Positions 45,701 to 54,244 of a DNA stretch of 57,401 bases are shown here, one piece after another. Under the pieces are notes generated by a model. The model had not been told where the DNA came from and searched no databases. It worked only from the letters and a program-made list of their open reading frames with translations. The translations under genes and the position numbers were made by a program. The DNA lies in assembly GCA_009837205.1 (NCBI GenBank), contig VXTZ01000032.1, forward strand, positions 1 to 57,401. The letters run 5' to 3'. This DNA comes from Candidatus Dadabacteria bacterium (lineage in GTDB: Bacteria; Desulfobacterota_D; UBA1144; Nemesobacterales; Nemesobacteraceae). Each line of letters starts with the position of its first letter. The stretch's first letter is position 1.

Positions 45701-48700
45701 GTGTTTGGCCGGGTTATAGCTCCGGGTGCACTCTACGGGGCCATGGCGGCATCGATATCCTTTACGGAAGAAAGCGGCGCGGTGGTTGTGGAGGACATGC
45801 AACTGCTCAACGCGCTGATTTTCCCCGAGGAGGGCTCCGAGGACGATACCGGTGACGAGGGCCGTGAGGTGCAGGTTGTGCTTGATTCTTCCGAGCGGCC
45901 AAATTCGCGTCGTGTCCAGATATTCAGCAAGAGGAGTGGCGAGGACTGGACGGCACATGTGGAAGGCCACATATCGTCGGGCGCCCCCATGCCGGAAGCC
46001 GGTAGCCGCATCGATCTTGAAAGCCTCAAGACCCCCCTGTCACCAATAGACGTGGCAGACTACTACCGCGCCCGGGCGGGTACGGGGATCAATCTCGGCC
46101 CGTTTTTCCGTACGCTTGGGAAGGTCTGGTCCCGGCCAGGCGAGGCGTTAGGCGAGATTTCTTTCCCTGAAGCTCTCGGCCGCAATGAGCTGGACGTTCA
46201 TCCGCTCCTGCTCGACGGTTGCTTTCAGGTTGTGGCCGTAGCGCGCAATCCGGGCGGGATAGAAGAGGAAACCACCTATCTACCATTTGGCTGGGAGCGA
46301 CTGTGGCTGGCAGATCGGCTGCCGGATCACTTGTTCTGTCACGTGCGCATGAGTGAGGTTTCCCAAGGGACAGAAGCGGAACAGGGCGAGCCGCCTGAGG
46401 TCTGGAACGGAGAATTGCGCATCTACGATCCCAACGGGGTTCTGCTTGGCGGGTTGAGCGGATACATGGTGAAACGCGCGACGCGGGCGGCACTGCTCTC
46501 TGCAGGCGAAGGGGTGAATGAACTGCTGTACGAGGTTGTGTGGCGCGAAAAGACTCTCCCGCCCGGAATGCTGTCCGCAGATTTCCTCGCATCTCAGGCA
46601 ACAGTTGCAGCGCGCTCGGGGTTGCTCGCGGATTATTTGGCTGACGAAGGAGTCACGCCCAAAGACAGAAGCGCCCTCCTGACCGACCTAGAGCGGTGGT
46701 CTCGATCCTGCGCGCTCGAGACCTTGGAGAAGCTGGGGTGGGAACGCGAGGTGGGCGTGACCGTGGATTCAGAGGACTTGCGGCAGCGCTTGAACGTCGT
46801 GGAGGAGCATAAGAAGTTGTTCCGCCGGATGCTCGAGATGCTGGCCAAGTCCGGGGTGTTGGAAGAGGTGGACGGCGACTTCGTCGTGAGGATCGGACCC
46901 GGGGATCCCTTGCCGGATGAAATGCCGCCTGACACCGAGAAGTTTGCTACCCGAATGGCTGAGCTATATCCCCACGGCTTGACCGAGATCGGGCTTTTCC
47001 GACGGTCTGGCAACGCCTTGGCAGACATCCTGCTGGGCCGAGCGGACCCGTTGACGGTCCTGTTCAGCAACGGAGACCCGACCCCGGGCGATCTGTATCT
47101 AAAAGCCCCGGTGGCGCGGGCGGCGAACCGTCTACTGCGAGAAACGGTTCAGACTCTTGTGGCGGAGTTGCCCGACGACCGACACCTCAGGGTGATCGAA
47201 GTCGGGGCGGGTACAGGATCGGCAACCGCGGCCATCCTGCCGGAACTCCCGGAAGGACGGTTCGACTACATGTACACGGATATCTCGGCGGGCTTCTTTG
47301 CGGAAGCAGAAGCGCGTTTCGGAGGCGACGAAGCGTCGATAGACTACCGCATGCTGGATATCGAGAAGGATCCGGTGGAGCAGGGATTCGACTCCCACGG
47401 TTATGATCTGGTGATCGCGTCCAATGTGCTGCACGCCACGCGATACCTAGATGAGACGCTTGCGCACTGCCAGCGGCTTCTCGCGCCATCAGGACAGATG
47501 GTCGCGCTCGAGAACCTGAGGGGTATGGGTTGGATGGACCTGACTTTCGGGCCGCTCGACGGCTGGTGGCGGTTCGCCGATGCCTACCGACCGCAACACG
47601 CCTTGGTGGAGCCAGCTGTGTGGCGCCGCATACTCGCTGACGTGGGTTTCGAGGAAATAGAAGTGCTGGGATTGGAAGAGTCCGACTCGACCGGGATGCC
47701 GGATAAGGGCGTGATCGTGGCGCGGGGCCCGGCTGAGGTGACCGAAAGACCGGGCGTCTGGGTTCTAGCGGCAGATAGCGCCGGCGTGGCCAAGGAACTG
47801 GCAGCAGAGTTGGCCGCGCGCAACCAGACAGTCGTGCTGGCGGACCATCAACTCCCGGAGAGCGGGCACTCAGAAATGGACGGGTCCGGCATTGTCCGGT
47901 CAACGGTGGACATGGAGCGGCGCGAGTCGTGGCAATCGCTGTTGGAGTGCCTGCCCGGGGATGCGCCTCTGAGCGGCGTCGTGCACCTCGTGGCGCTGGG
48001 TGGCCACGGACTGAACGCGACAACCGAAGAGATGGCGGAGGACACGAAGCAAGCGATGGCGAGCGCACTGGCGTTGACGCAGGGACTGCTTGACTCCGAT
48101 GTGGTGCCCGAAAACGGAGTATGGTTTCTTACGCGGGGCGCCCAGGTGCTGGAGAAGGAGCTTGGCGGGGAACTTGCCGGCGCGACGCTATGGGGTTTCG
48201 GGAAGGCAGTGGCCCGCGAAGCGGCGCATCTAAAACCGAGGATGATTGACCTGGATCCCACAAAAACGCAGTCGCCTGAACTTCTGGACGAACTGTTGTA
48301 TCCCGACCACGAGAATCACATCGCACATCGCTACGGACGACGGATGGTGGCCCGCCTGGTCCGGGCCGGGACCGACACGGATCGGTTGACATTGCCGGAG
48401 CAGTCGGGCTGGGTGCTGGCTCCGGACCCGGAAGGCATATTCGATAAGCCTTACGTCAAACCGCTGCCGGAACATTCTCTGGAGCCGAAAGAAGTCCGCG
48501 TCGCGGTCGAAGCTGCCGGGCTGAACTTCTGGGATGTATTTCGTTCGCTTGGCTTCATTGAAGAGGAGAACTTAGGAAAGGAGATGTGTGGCCACGTGCT
48601 CGATGTGGGTTCCGAGGTGTCAACCGTCTCGGTCGGCGATCATGTGGTTGGATTGGGGTTCGGTGGTGCGTTCGCGGACGAAATGGTTATACGAGAGGAA

Positions 48701-51700
48701 TTGGTGGCGCCCGCGCCATCGGGAATCTCGGTGACGGATCTCGCCACGGTGCCGAATGTGTTCGCCTCAGCAGCATTCTCCTATGAGCTCTCAGGGTTGG
48801 ACGCTGGCGAACGGGTGCTGATCCACGCGGGTGCCGGCGGTGTGGGACTCGCGGCCATCCAGTTGGCGCGTGCTGTAGGAGCCGAGGTGTATGCCACGGC
48901 GAGCGAGCTGAAGCGGCCATATCTCCGCTCCATCGGTGTGGAGCATGTGTTCGACAGCCGCACGACGAAATTCGGGGAAGAGATCCTCGAGGCTACGGAC
49001 GGAGCAGGAGTCGAAGTGGTGCTGAACAGCCTGACAGGAGAGGGATTTATCGAGGCGAGTCTGTCATGCCTAGCACAGGGTGGCCGGTTTGTGGAATTGT
49101 CTAGGCGGGACATTCTGAGCGAGGAGGAGATGGCCGAAGTTCGTCCCGACGTTGCCTACTCCATCCTGGAGTTGGATGTTTTTAAGAAGACTGATCCGGC
49201 TTGCGTCGGAAAGGTTCTCCGGGAAGTGATGGAGCGCCTTAAGGCGGGAGAACTGAAACCGCTTGTCCACAGCAGGTGGCCCCTGGCCGAAACGGGGGCT
49301 GCATTGAGATTCATGCGATCGGCCCGGCACATCGGGAAGATCGTCGTGACGACACCACCGCTTGTGAGAGGTGGGTTGCGGCAGGACAGGACCTACCTAG
49401 TGACCGGCGGCCTAGGCGGTATTGGGTGCGCCGTGGCCAGCTGGTTGGCGGATCACGGCGCGGGGGCAATCGTGTTGAATGGAAGACGGCCACCGGACCC
49501 CGAAGTTGAAAAAGAAATCGACTCGTTGCGTGAACGCGGGTCCACGGTGAGGGTGGAACTGGCGGATGTGACGGATGCCGCCGCTGTGGACGACATGCTG
49601 GCGCGGATGGATCAGGAACTGCCGCCGCTCGGCGGAGTGATTCACAGCGTGGGAGTGTTGTCGGATGCTTCGCTGTCGAACCAGAGTTGGGAGAGATTCG
49701 AGCAGGTGCTGTGGCCGAAGGTGCTGGGCGCCTGGCACCTGCACCGTGCGACGGCGGACCGCAATCTGGATCTCTTTATCCTCTTTTCAAGCCGAGTTGG
49801 CGTCATGGGTAATCCGGGCCAGGCGAACCACGCCGCAGCCAATGCGTTCCTAGACCAGCTCGCCGCCCACCGGCAGGCGGTGGGACTTCCGGGACAGGCC
49901 ATCGCCTGGGGGGCATGGTCAGAGATCGGCGAAGCGGCGGAACAACGAGACCGGATTGAACGGCAACGAGCGGCGCTCGGCGGCCGCTGGTTTACACCGC
50001 AGCAAGGTCTCAGGGCGTTCGACAGGCTAGTACGCCAAGACGTAACGAATTCCGTGGTGATGTCTATGGACTGGGCAGTTTTTGAGGAGGCTGTCGAAGA
50101 CCGTCCCTCTCTGCTAGAGGACCTGCTGTCCACCAGTTCCAAGGCCGACGCCGACTCGCCCGCTCAGGCGGACGACCTGATGTCCAGGGTGCGAAAGACG
50201 ACTGTGGCGGAACGCGAAGGCATGCTGGTGTCATTCCTGCAGGGGGAAGTGCAGGCAGTTCTGCGACTACCGTCGACGCCGACTCCAACGGTGGGGTTCT
50301 TCGATCTGGGAATGGACTCATTGATGGCAGTAGAACTGAGAAACCGGCTCAATCGAGCATTCGCGGGCGAGTATGTCGTCTCCAACACAGTTGTCTTCGA
50401 CTACCCCGACATCACGACCTTAGCCCACTATCTGGCAGGTGAACTCGGTCAACTGGGCGGGGACGGTGGGACGGCTCCAACGCCCGAAACAGTCGCACCC
50501 TCACCGCGCCCGTCCGTCGCTACTGAGGATGACGACATAGCAATAATCGGCATGGCGTGCCGCTTCCCCGGCGCGAAAAACCTTCTGGAATACTGGAATC
50601 TTCTGGAATCGGGCACTGATGCAGTGACCGACGGACGTCAGGCCGGCGATTCGCCGAGGGACACCTTTGGAGACTCAAATTCCGAGAGCGCCACCCACCT
50701 GCACGGCGCGTTTGTTGAGGGTATCGAGTGGTTTGACTCACGCTTCTTCCGCATTGCGCCGATAGAAGCGCGGATGATGGACCCACGACAGAGAATGATG
50801 TTGGAGACAAGTTGGGAGGCTATCGAAGACGCCGGAATCGCTCCCGACAGCCTACGAGGCAGCCGCACCGGAGTGTATGCCGGAGTCAGTCACAGCGAAT
50901 ACCAACATGTAATTGAAGCCAGCGGTAAGGCTGGCACTTTCCTCGGCCTAATGGCCAGCGTCACCGCCGGGCGGGTCGCATCCGTGCTGGGTCTTGAGGG
51001 TCCGGCAATGGCTATCGATATGGCCTGCGCCTCGGCATTGGTTGCGGTGCATCAAGCCGTCGTTGGGCTACAGCGGGGCGAGGTGGACCTGGCCCTCGCC
51101 GGAGGCGTGCATGCGGCGCTGTCGCGCGACATTTCCAAACTTATGCTGGATGTGGGGATGCTGTCGCCGAGTGGGCAGTGCCACCCCTTTGATGCGTCTG
51201 CGGACGGCTATGTACGCGGCGAAGGTTGCGGAATGCTCATTTTGAAACGACTGAATGAGGCGGAGGTTGACGGCGACCGGATATGGGGCGTCATCAAGGG
51301 TTCTGCCATTAACCAGAACGGGGCCAGCGCGGGATTGACCGTTCCGAACGGCCCGGCACAGGAGCGTGTTATAGAGGAGACGCTTGTTAAGGCGGGCCTC
51401 ACCGGAAGGGATGTTGACTATCTCGAAGCACACGCTACAGCCTCCCAGTTGGGCGACGCAATTGAAGTACACGCGGCAGGCTCGGTGTACGGCAGAGGGC
51501 GCGACGCCGACCGCCCGCTGCTGATGGGCACCGTAAAGTCAAACATCGGATATCTGGAGACGGCGGCGGGCGTTGCCGGCCTGATAAAGGCTGTGCTGGC
51601 AATGAAGCAGGGTATCATTCCGAAACATCTGCACTTCAAGGAACCGAACCCACAAATCGACTGGGACCGGCTGCCCGTGCGGGTGACTTCTGAAAAGACC

Positions 51701-53080
51701 GACTGGCCGCCCCATCCTGACAGGCCGCCACGCGCGGCAGTAAGCGCGTTCGGCATATCGGGCACAAACGCGCATATGGTGGTGGAAGGCTACGGAATCG
51801 CGACAGAGGATAACAGCGCAAGTGCTGGAGTCCAGTCGCTTAGGGGCGCCGCGCGGCAGGTGCCCGTTTCTCTGCCAGAGCCGGTTGCGAGTCTGCCGCT
51901 AGCTGCGGGGGAACTAACGGAGCGCACAGTGCGTTTCCTGCCGCTATCGGGCAAGTCGGACGGCGCCCTGCGGGACATGGCAGGACAGTACCTGTCGTGG
52001 TTAGACAACCATATTGCTGAGTCGTCGCCTGAAGCGCCTGCACTTGCTGACATAGCGTGGACGGCGAGTGTCGGACGCAGCCATTTTGACCATCGTGCCG
52101 CTTTAGTGTTCGGGGATATGCAGTCTCTGCGTGCAGGGCTAACGAAACTCACGAAGACCGACGCTACGCCTGATAAGCCAGATCCACAACCCGTAACAAG
52201 GGTGGCATTCGTGTACACAGGCGAGGGCAGCCAGTGGGTTGGTATGGGCGAGGCGCTGTACAACAGCGAGCCAGTCGTACGCGCTGTTTTGGACCACTGT
52301 GACGCCGTGGTGCGCGCAGAGAGAGGAGCATCGCTGCTCGATGTGATGTTCGGGCGCACCGAAGCAGCGGGCGATTTGAATGATGCCGATTGGGCGCAGC
52401 CAGCTCTCTACGCATTGGAGTGCGCGCTGACGGCGCTGTGGGCAAGCGTTGGGATCCGCCCGAACGTCGCGCTGGGGCACGGCACGGGTGAGATTGCCGC
52501 GGCGCAGGCTGCGGGAGTCCTCACCTTAGAGGACGGACTGCGCTTTGCCTTGACTCGTGGCACGCTGATGGCGGCGCTGCCGGGAGTGGACCCGAACCAA
52601 TCTCTCGACGGTCTGGAAGTGGCATTTGCAGAGAGTGAGGTCTCACCTCCATCCCTGACTCTGGTGAGCGGCGTTACGGGGCAAGTTGTGAATGCGGACA
52701 GCCCGCTAGACGGGGCGTACTGGCGTATGCAGGCGTGCGAGACTGCGGCGTTCAGCGCAGGTGTTTCCACGCTTGCCGAGTTGGGAGTGGATGCAGTGAT
52801 AGAGATTGGCCCCGGCGCGGTACTGGGGCCGCAGGTGAATCCCGAATGGCCGGACTCGTCAAACGGAAAGGAAGCCACCACTTCACCACTCGTGCTTGCG
52901 AGCCTGATGCGACCATCCGACGAGGATTCACAGGAGCGCAGTACCGGTTTTGCGGAGGCGGTTGCAGGGGCATACGATGCGGGACTGGCACTTTCCTTTG
53001 AGGGCATGTTCGCCGGGGAATCGCGCCGCCGCATCTCGCTGCCGAGCTATCCGTTCCAGCGCAGGCGTCACTGGGTGTAA
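42710..53080 (+). CDS. Reducing C-methylating type I polyketide synthase with an appended degenerate KS-AT
   Basis: A 3456-residue megasynthase. Order: KS1 (29-460; Cys204, His339, His379), AT1 (594-900; Ser685 in GHSVGE, His791 in RAFHS, malonyl-type), DH (about 955-1240; His996, Asp1169), C-methyltransferase (about 1330-1660; VGAGTG at 1498-1503), structural pseudo-KR, ER (1905-2215; AGAGGVG near 2040), KR (2228-2420; GGLGGIG near 2233), ACP (Ser2537). Then KS2 (2609-3030) and AT2 follow, ending at the post-AT linker. KS2 keeps Cys2773 and His2908 but has Tyr2948 where GHLE has His. AT2 has Gly3258 for the Ser and lacks about 70 residues including the His. KR has His2374 where Tyr is usual. 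There is no thioesterase. The first module matches the order reported for sponge-symbiont sup PKSs. A methyl-branched reduced acyl product is inferred. Confidence 0.93.
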   Translation: MTESNKSCDSSGESLPHSETQKQEKSGFGPPIAIVGMGCRFPGAPSIPAFWRLLEAGQNVVTEGVPGSGIGRMDELFPDGQIPSKACRFCAYVDGIEQFDAGFFRISPVEAQLLDPQQRMMLETTWEALEDAGMNPDRLRGTRTGVYTGISNDEYRMLVVESRKPADAASCLYALSGTNLNGTSGRVSFVLGLMGPAKAVDAACASSMVSVHDAVADLQQGKADLAIAGGVQAILNSRIFELRADAMMLSPDGQCKTFDASANGYVRGEGCGVVILKRLSEAEEDGDRIWGVIRGSAVNNGGASTGLTVPHIPALEQVMEAALSDAGVSASDVDYLEAHGTGTAVGDPIEIDAVSAVYCKGRKADRPLLIGSVKTNVGHLESAAGIAGLIKAVLVMQRGVIPRHLHFKEPNPSLDWDRLPLKVTSSMMDLPQRGGRPRLAGVNSFGISGTNAHIVVEEYIAPGGLPYGKHELAGSAQAVTVSLPEAVESLPLPEQELRRRETRLLPLSGKSVNALRELAERYLSWLDEHPEDLASQNASVEPLLSDMAWTASVGRSHFDHRAGVVFRDTGSLREGLKALGNVGESSGPQTATKIAFAYTGQGSQWAGMGKALYEREPVARAVLDRCEEVFRAERGTSLLDVMFGRGEGDLGDTAWEQPALYALECALTALWSSVGVRPSVVLGHSVGELAAAQAAGVFSLEDGMRFAAARGTLLSETEPGAMAAVFATPVRVASTVEELNESSASVGVSISADNGTHQVVSGPVAEIEIISKRFESEGVRVRRLNTLRAFHSALVEPALDMLEASLDSVAIDPPSLTVVSNLTGQVVEPGQALDGAYWRQHAREKVAFARGVQTLAELGVDLVLEIGPRPILATMTRSAWPDSVQTPAPMVLSSLRPPSGESSASADGADFTQAVAEAYQAGLPICFEGLFAGEERHRISLPSYPFQRERHWLDSKRKQRSGVGHPLLGVRHESATGEVTFETEVFQSDPEWLSDHRVFGRVIAPGALYGAMAASISFTEESGAVVVEDMQLLNALIFPEEGSEDDTGDEGREVQVVLDSSERPNSRRVQIFSKRSGEDWTAHVEGHISSGAPMPEAGSRIDLESLKTPLSPIDVADYYRARAGTGINLGPFFRTLGKVWSRPGEALGEISFPEALGRNELDVHPLLLDGCFQVVAVARNPGGIEEETTYLPFGWERLWLADRLPDHLFCHVRMSEVSQGTEAEQGEPPEVWNGELRIYDPNGVLLGGLSGYMVKRATRAALLSAGEGVNELLYEVVWREKTLPPGMLSADFLASQATVAARSGLLADYLADEGVTPKDRSALLTDLERWSRSCALETLEKLGWEREVGVTVDSEDLRQRLNVVEEHKKLFRRMLEMLAKSGVLEEVDGDFVVRIGPGDPLPDEMPPDTEKFATRMAELYPHGLTEIGLFRRSGNALADILLGRADPLTVLFSNGDPTPGDLYLKAPVARAANRLLRETVQTLVAELPDDRHLRVIEVGAGTGSATAAILPELPEGRFDYMYTDISAGFFAEAEARFGGDEASIDYRMLDIEKDPVEQGFDSHGYDLVIASNVLHATRYLDETLAHCQRLLAPSGQMVALENLRGMGWMDLTFGPLDGWWRFADAYRPQHALVEPAVWRRILADVGFEEIEVLGLEESDSTGMPDKGVIVARGPAEVTERPGVWVLAADSAGVAKELAAELAARNQTVVLADHQLPESGHSEMDGSGIVRSTVDMERRESWQSLLECLPGDAPLSGVVHLVALGGHGLNATTEEMAEDTKQAMASALALTQGLLDSDVVPENGVWFLTRGAQVLEKELGGELAGATLWGFGKAVAREAAHLKPRMIDLDPTKTQSPELLDELLYPDHENHIAHRYGRRMVARLVRAGTDTDRLTLPEQSGWVLAPDPEGIFDKPYVKPLPEHSLEPKEVRVAVEAAGLNFWDVFRSLGFIEEENLGKEMCGHVLDVGSEVSTVSVGDHVVGLGFGGAFADEMVIREELVAPAPSGISVTDLATVPNVFASAAFSYELSGLDAGERVLIHAGAGGVGLAAIQLARAVGAEVYATASELKRPYLRSIGVEHVFDSRTTKFGEEILEATDGAGVEVVLNSLTGEGFIEASLSCLAQGGRFVELSRRDILSEEEMAEVRPDVAYSILELDVFKKTDPACVGKVLREVMERLKAGELKPLVHSRWPLAETGAALRFMRSARHIGKIVVTTPPLVRGGLRQDRTYLVTGGLGGIGCAVASWLADHGAGAIVLNGRRPPDPEVEKEIDSLRERGSTVRVELADVTDAAAVDDMLARMDQELPPLGGVIHSVGVLSDASLSNQSWERFEQVLWPKVLGAWHLHRATADRNLDLFILFSSRVGVMGNPGQANHAAANAFLDQLAAHRQAVGLPGQAIAWGAWSEIGEAAEQRDRIERQRAALGGRWFTPQQGLRAFDRLVRQDVTNSVVMSMDWAVFEEAVEDRPSLLEDLLSTSSKADADSPAQADDLMSRVRKTTVAEREGMLVSFLQGEVQAVLRLPSTPTPTVGFFDLGMDSLMAVELRNRLNRAFAGEYVVSNTVVFDYPDITTLAHYLAGELGQLGGDGGTAPTPETVAPSPRPSVATEDDDIAIIGMACRFPGAKNLLEYWNLLESGTDAVTDGRQAGDSPRDTFGDSNSESATHLHGAFVEGIEWFDSRFFRIAPIEARMMDPRQRMMLETSWEAIEDAGIAPDSLRGSRTGVYAGVSHSEYQHVIEASGKAGTFLGLMASVTAGRVASVLGLEGPAMAIDMACASALVAVHQAVVGLQRGEVDLALAGGVHAALSRDISKLMLDVGMLSPSGQCHPFDASADGYVRGEGCGMLILKRLNEAEVDGDRIWGVIKGSAINQNGASAGLTVPNGPAQERVIEETLVKAGLTGRDVDYLEAHATASQLGDAIEVHAAGSVYGRGRDADRPLLMGTVKSNIGYLETAAGVAGLIKAVLAMKQGIIPKHLHFKEPNPQIDWDRLPVRVTSEKTDWPPHPDRPPRAAVSAFGISGTNAHMVVEGYGIATEDNSASAGVQSLRGAARQVPVSLPEPVASLPLAAGELTERTVRFLPLSGKSDGALRDMAGQYLSWLDNHIAESSPEAPALADIAWTASVGRSHFDHRAALVFGDMQSLRAGLTKLTKTDATPDKPDPQPVTRVAFVYTGEGSQWVGMGEALYNSEPVVRAVLDHCDAVVRAERGASLLDVMFGRTEAAGDLNDADWAQPALYALECALTALWASVGIRPNVALGHGTGEIAAAQAAGVLTLEDGLRFALTRGTLMAALPGVDPNQSLDGLEVAFAESEVSPPSLTLVSGVTGQVVNADSPLDGAYWRMQACETAAFSAGVSTLAELGVDAVIEIGPGAVLGPQVNPEWPDSSNGKEATTSPLVLASLMRPSDEDSQERSTGFAEAVAGAYDAGLALSFEGMFAGESRRRISLPSYPFQRRRHWV

Positions 53081-53120
53081 CTGAGGTGCCGTGTCACGGA
53101 GAAAACTAGAGAAAAATCGA

Positions 53121-53149
53121 TTGACCCAAGCGCCTATGTATTGTATCAT
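53121..53149 (+). promoter_or_regulatory. Strong sigma70-type promoter for the ACP-PPTase-hydrolase operon
   Basis: TTGACC (53121-53126), 17-bp spacer, TATCAT (53144-53149). The predicted start is near 53156. The downstream ribosome site AAGGAGG (53177-53183) lies 9 bases before the ACP ATG. The local sequence is much more AT-rich than the PKS gene. The three downstream genes can thus be expressed independently of the PKS transcript. Confidence 0.65.
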
Positions 53150-53192
53150 TGTGTTCTAACATCTTAAATTTTTTAAAAGGAGGACTGTAATT

Positions 53193-53438
53193 ATGGCTTC
53201 AGTTGAAGAGCGACTAAGACAACTTGCGGACGAAAACCTGGAGGTAGACGGACAGCCGGTAGGCCAGTTGCTGGACCCGGACAAGGGCCTTGCTGATGTA
53301 GGTGTTTCCTCTATGGACGCAGTGTCATTCGCCAAAGTGCTAGAATCGGAATTCAACGTCTCTCTCCTTCCCGGAAAAGCCGGGGAGATCAAGACTATTG
53401 GAGAGTTGATAGCGTACCTGGAGGCCAACGCCTCTTAA
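53193..53438 (+). CDS. Stand-alone acyl carrier protein
   Basis: An 81-residue four-helix carrier protein. The phosphopantetheine site is Ser40 in VGVSSMDAVSFAKVLE; the usual Asp before the serine is Ser39. The rest (ESEFNVSL, TIGELIAYLE) is ordinary for an ACP. It has its own promoter and an ideal ribosome site, so it should be made in excess over the giant PKS. It may shuttle the starter or finished chain, or work with the second KS-AT. The PPTase gene that would activate it begins 32 bp downstream. Confidence 0.9.
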   Translation: MASVEERLRQLADENLEVDGQPVGQLLDPDKGLADVGVSSMDAVSFAKVLESEFNVSLLPGKAGEIKTIGELIAYLEANAS

Positions 53439-53470
53439 CACCTCTTCGCTGTAGAGGTAACCGGCATCTG

Positions 53471-54244
53471 ATGTCCGTTTCTGCCGCAAGGCGCTGGTGG
53501 AGTTCCTTCCATAAAGCTGGTTCCGTTACCGTCATGCATGTAGACCTGACTCCTAACGCCAGCCGTGAGACATCATCTTTGTTGTGGCTGAACGAGGAAG
53601 AACAGATGCGCTGTCGCCAATATCCGCTCCCAGGTCCTCGTCGCAGGTTTGCTCTGTGTCGTGCCGCGCTTCGGGCTATCCTCTGTCGCCAGCTCGGTTG
53701 CGGCAATGAACGCCTCAGCTTCGGCTCATCTGACCATGGAAAGCCGTTCGCACTAGTAGACGAGGAACCGGCAGCCATCAGCTTTAACCTCAGTCACAGC
53801 GGAAAGCACGGCTTGATAGCTTTTGTTCCCCATGGACGTCTGGGCGTGGATGTGGAGGAGTGCGTCCCCCGAAGGGATTTTGACGAACTGAGCGAAGCCG
53901 TGTTCGGTCCTCATGAACAGTCCGCCCTTGCATGCTTACGCGGATCGGATAGGGCTCAGCTATTCTTCAGACTCTGGACCATCAAGGAAGCCCTGATCAA
54001 GGCTCTTGGTCTAGGTTTTACCCTTGATGTGTCTCAGTTTGAGGTGCCACAAGCCTTGCAGCGGGGGAAAATGAGCATGTTCCGCTTCCCACAGCTGCCG
54101 GAAGTACACTGGCGCGTCGAATACATCGGCAACGAGGATTTCTCAGCAGCCATCGCGCACGAACTTGTCCCGTCCCAATTGGGCGAGCGGTCATTACAGC
54201 GGCTAAGCGGTGACGTGTCAGAAAAACGAGGAATTTGCCAGTGA
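53471..54244 (+). CDS. Sfp-type 4'-phosphopantetheinyl transferase
   Basis: A 257-residue enzyme that transfers phosphopantetheine from CoA to carrier-protein serines. Motifs in order are GKPFA (about 90), FNLSHSGKHGL (105-114), GVDVEE with Asp127 and Glu129 as metal ligands, and the WTIKEALIKALG helix with Glu173. The length is typical for Sfp-type PPTases that serve PKS and NRPS carriers. Its stop overlaps the hydrolase start (GTGA). It should activate both the PKS ACP (Ser2537) and the stand-alone ACP. Confidence 0.93.
   Translation: MSVSAARRWWSSFHKAGSVTVMHVDLTPNASRETSSLLWLNEEEQMRCRQYPLPGPRRRFALCRAALRAILCRQLGCGNERLSFGSSDHGKPFALVDEEPAAISFNLSHSGKHGLIAFVPHGRLGVDVEECVPRRDFDELSEAVFGPHEQSALACLRGSDRAQLFFRLWTIKEALIKALGLGFTLDVSQFEVPQALQRGKMSMFRFPQLPEVHWRVEYIGNEDFSAAIAHELVPSQLGERSLQRLSGDVSEKRGICQ

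Noticed and set aside
47187-48068. Minus-strand open frame of 293 codons inside the PKS gene
   Set aside because: GC-rich coding DNA commonly leaves the opposite strand open; the translation is Arg/Pro-rich and low in complexity.
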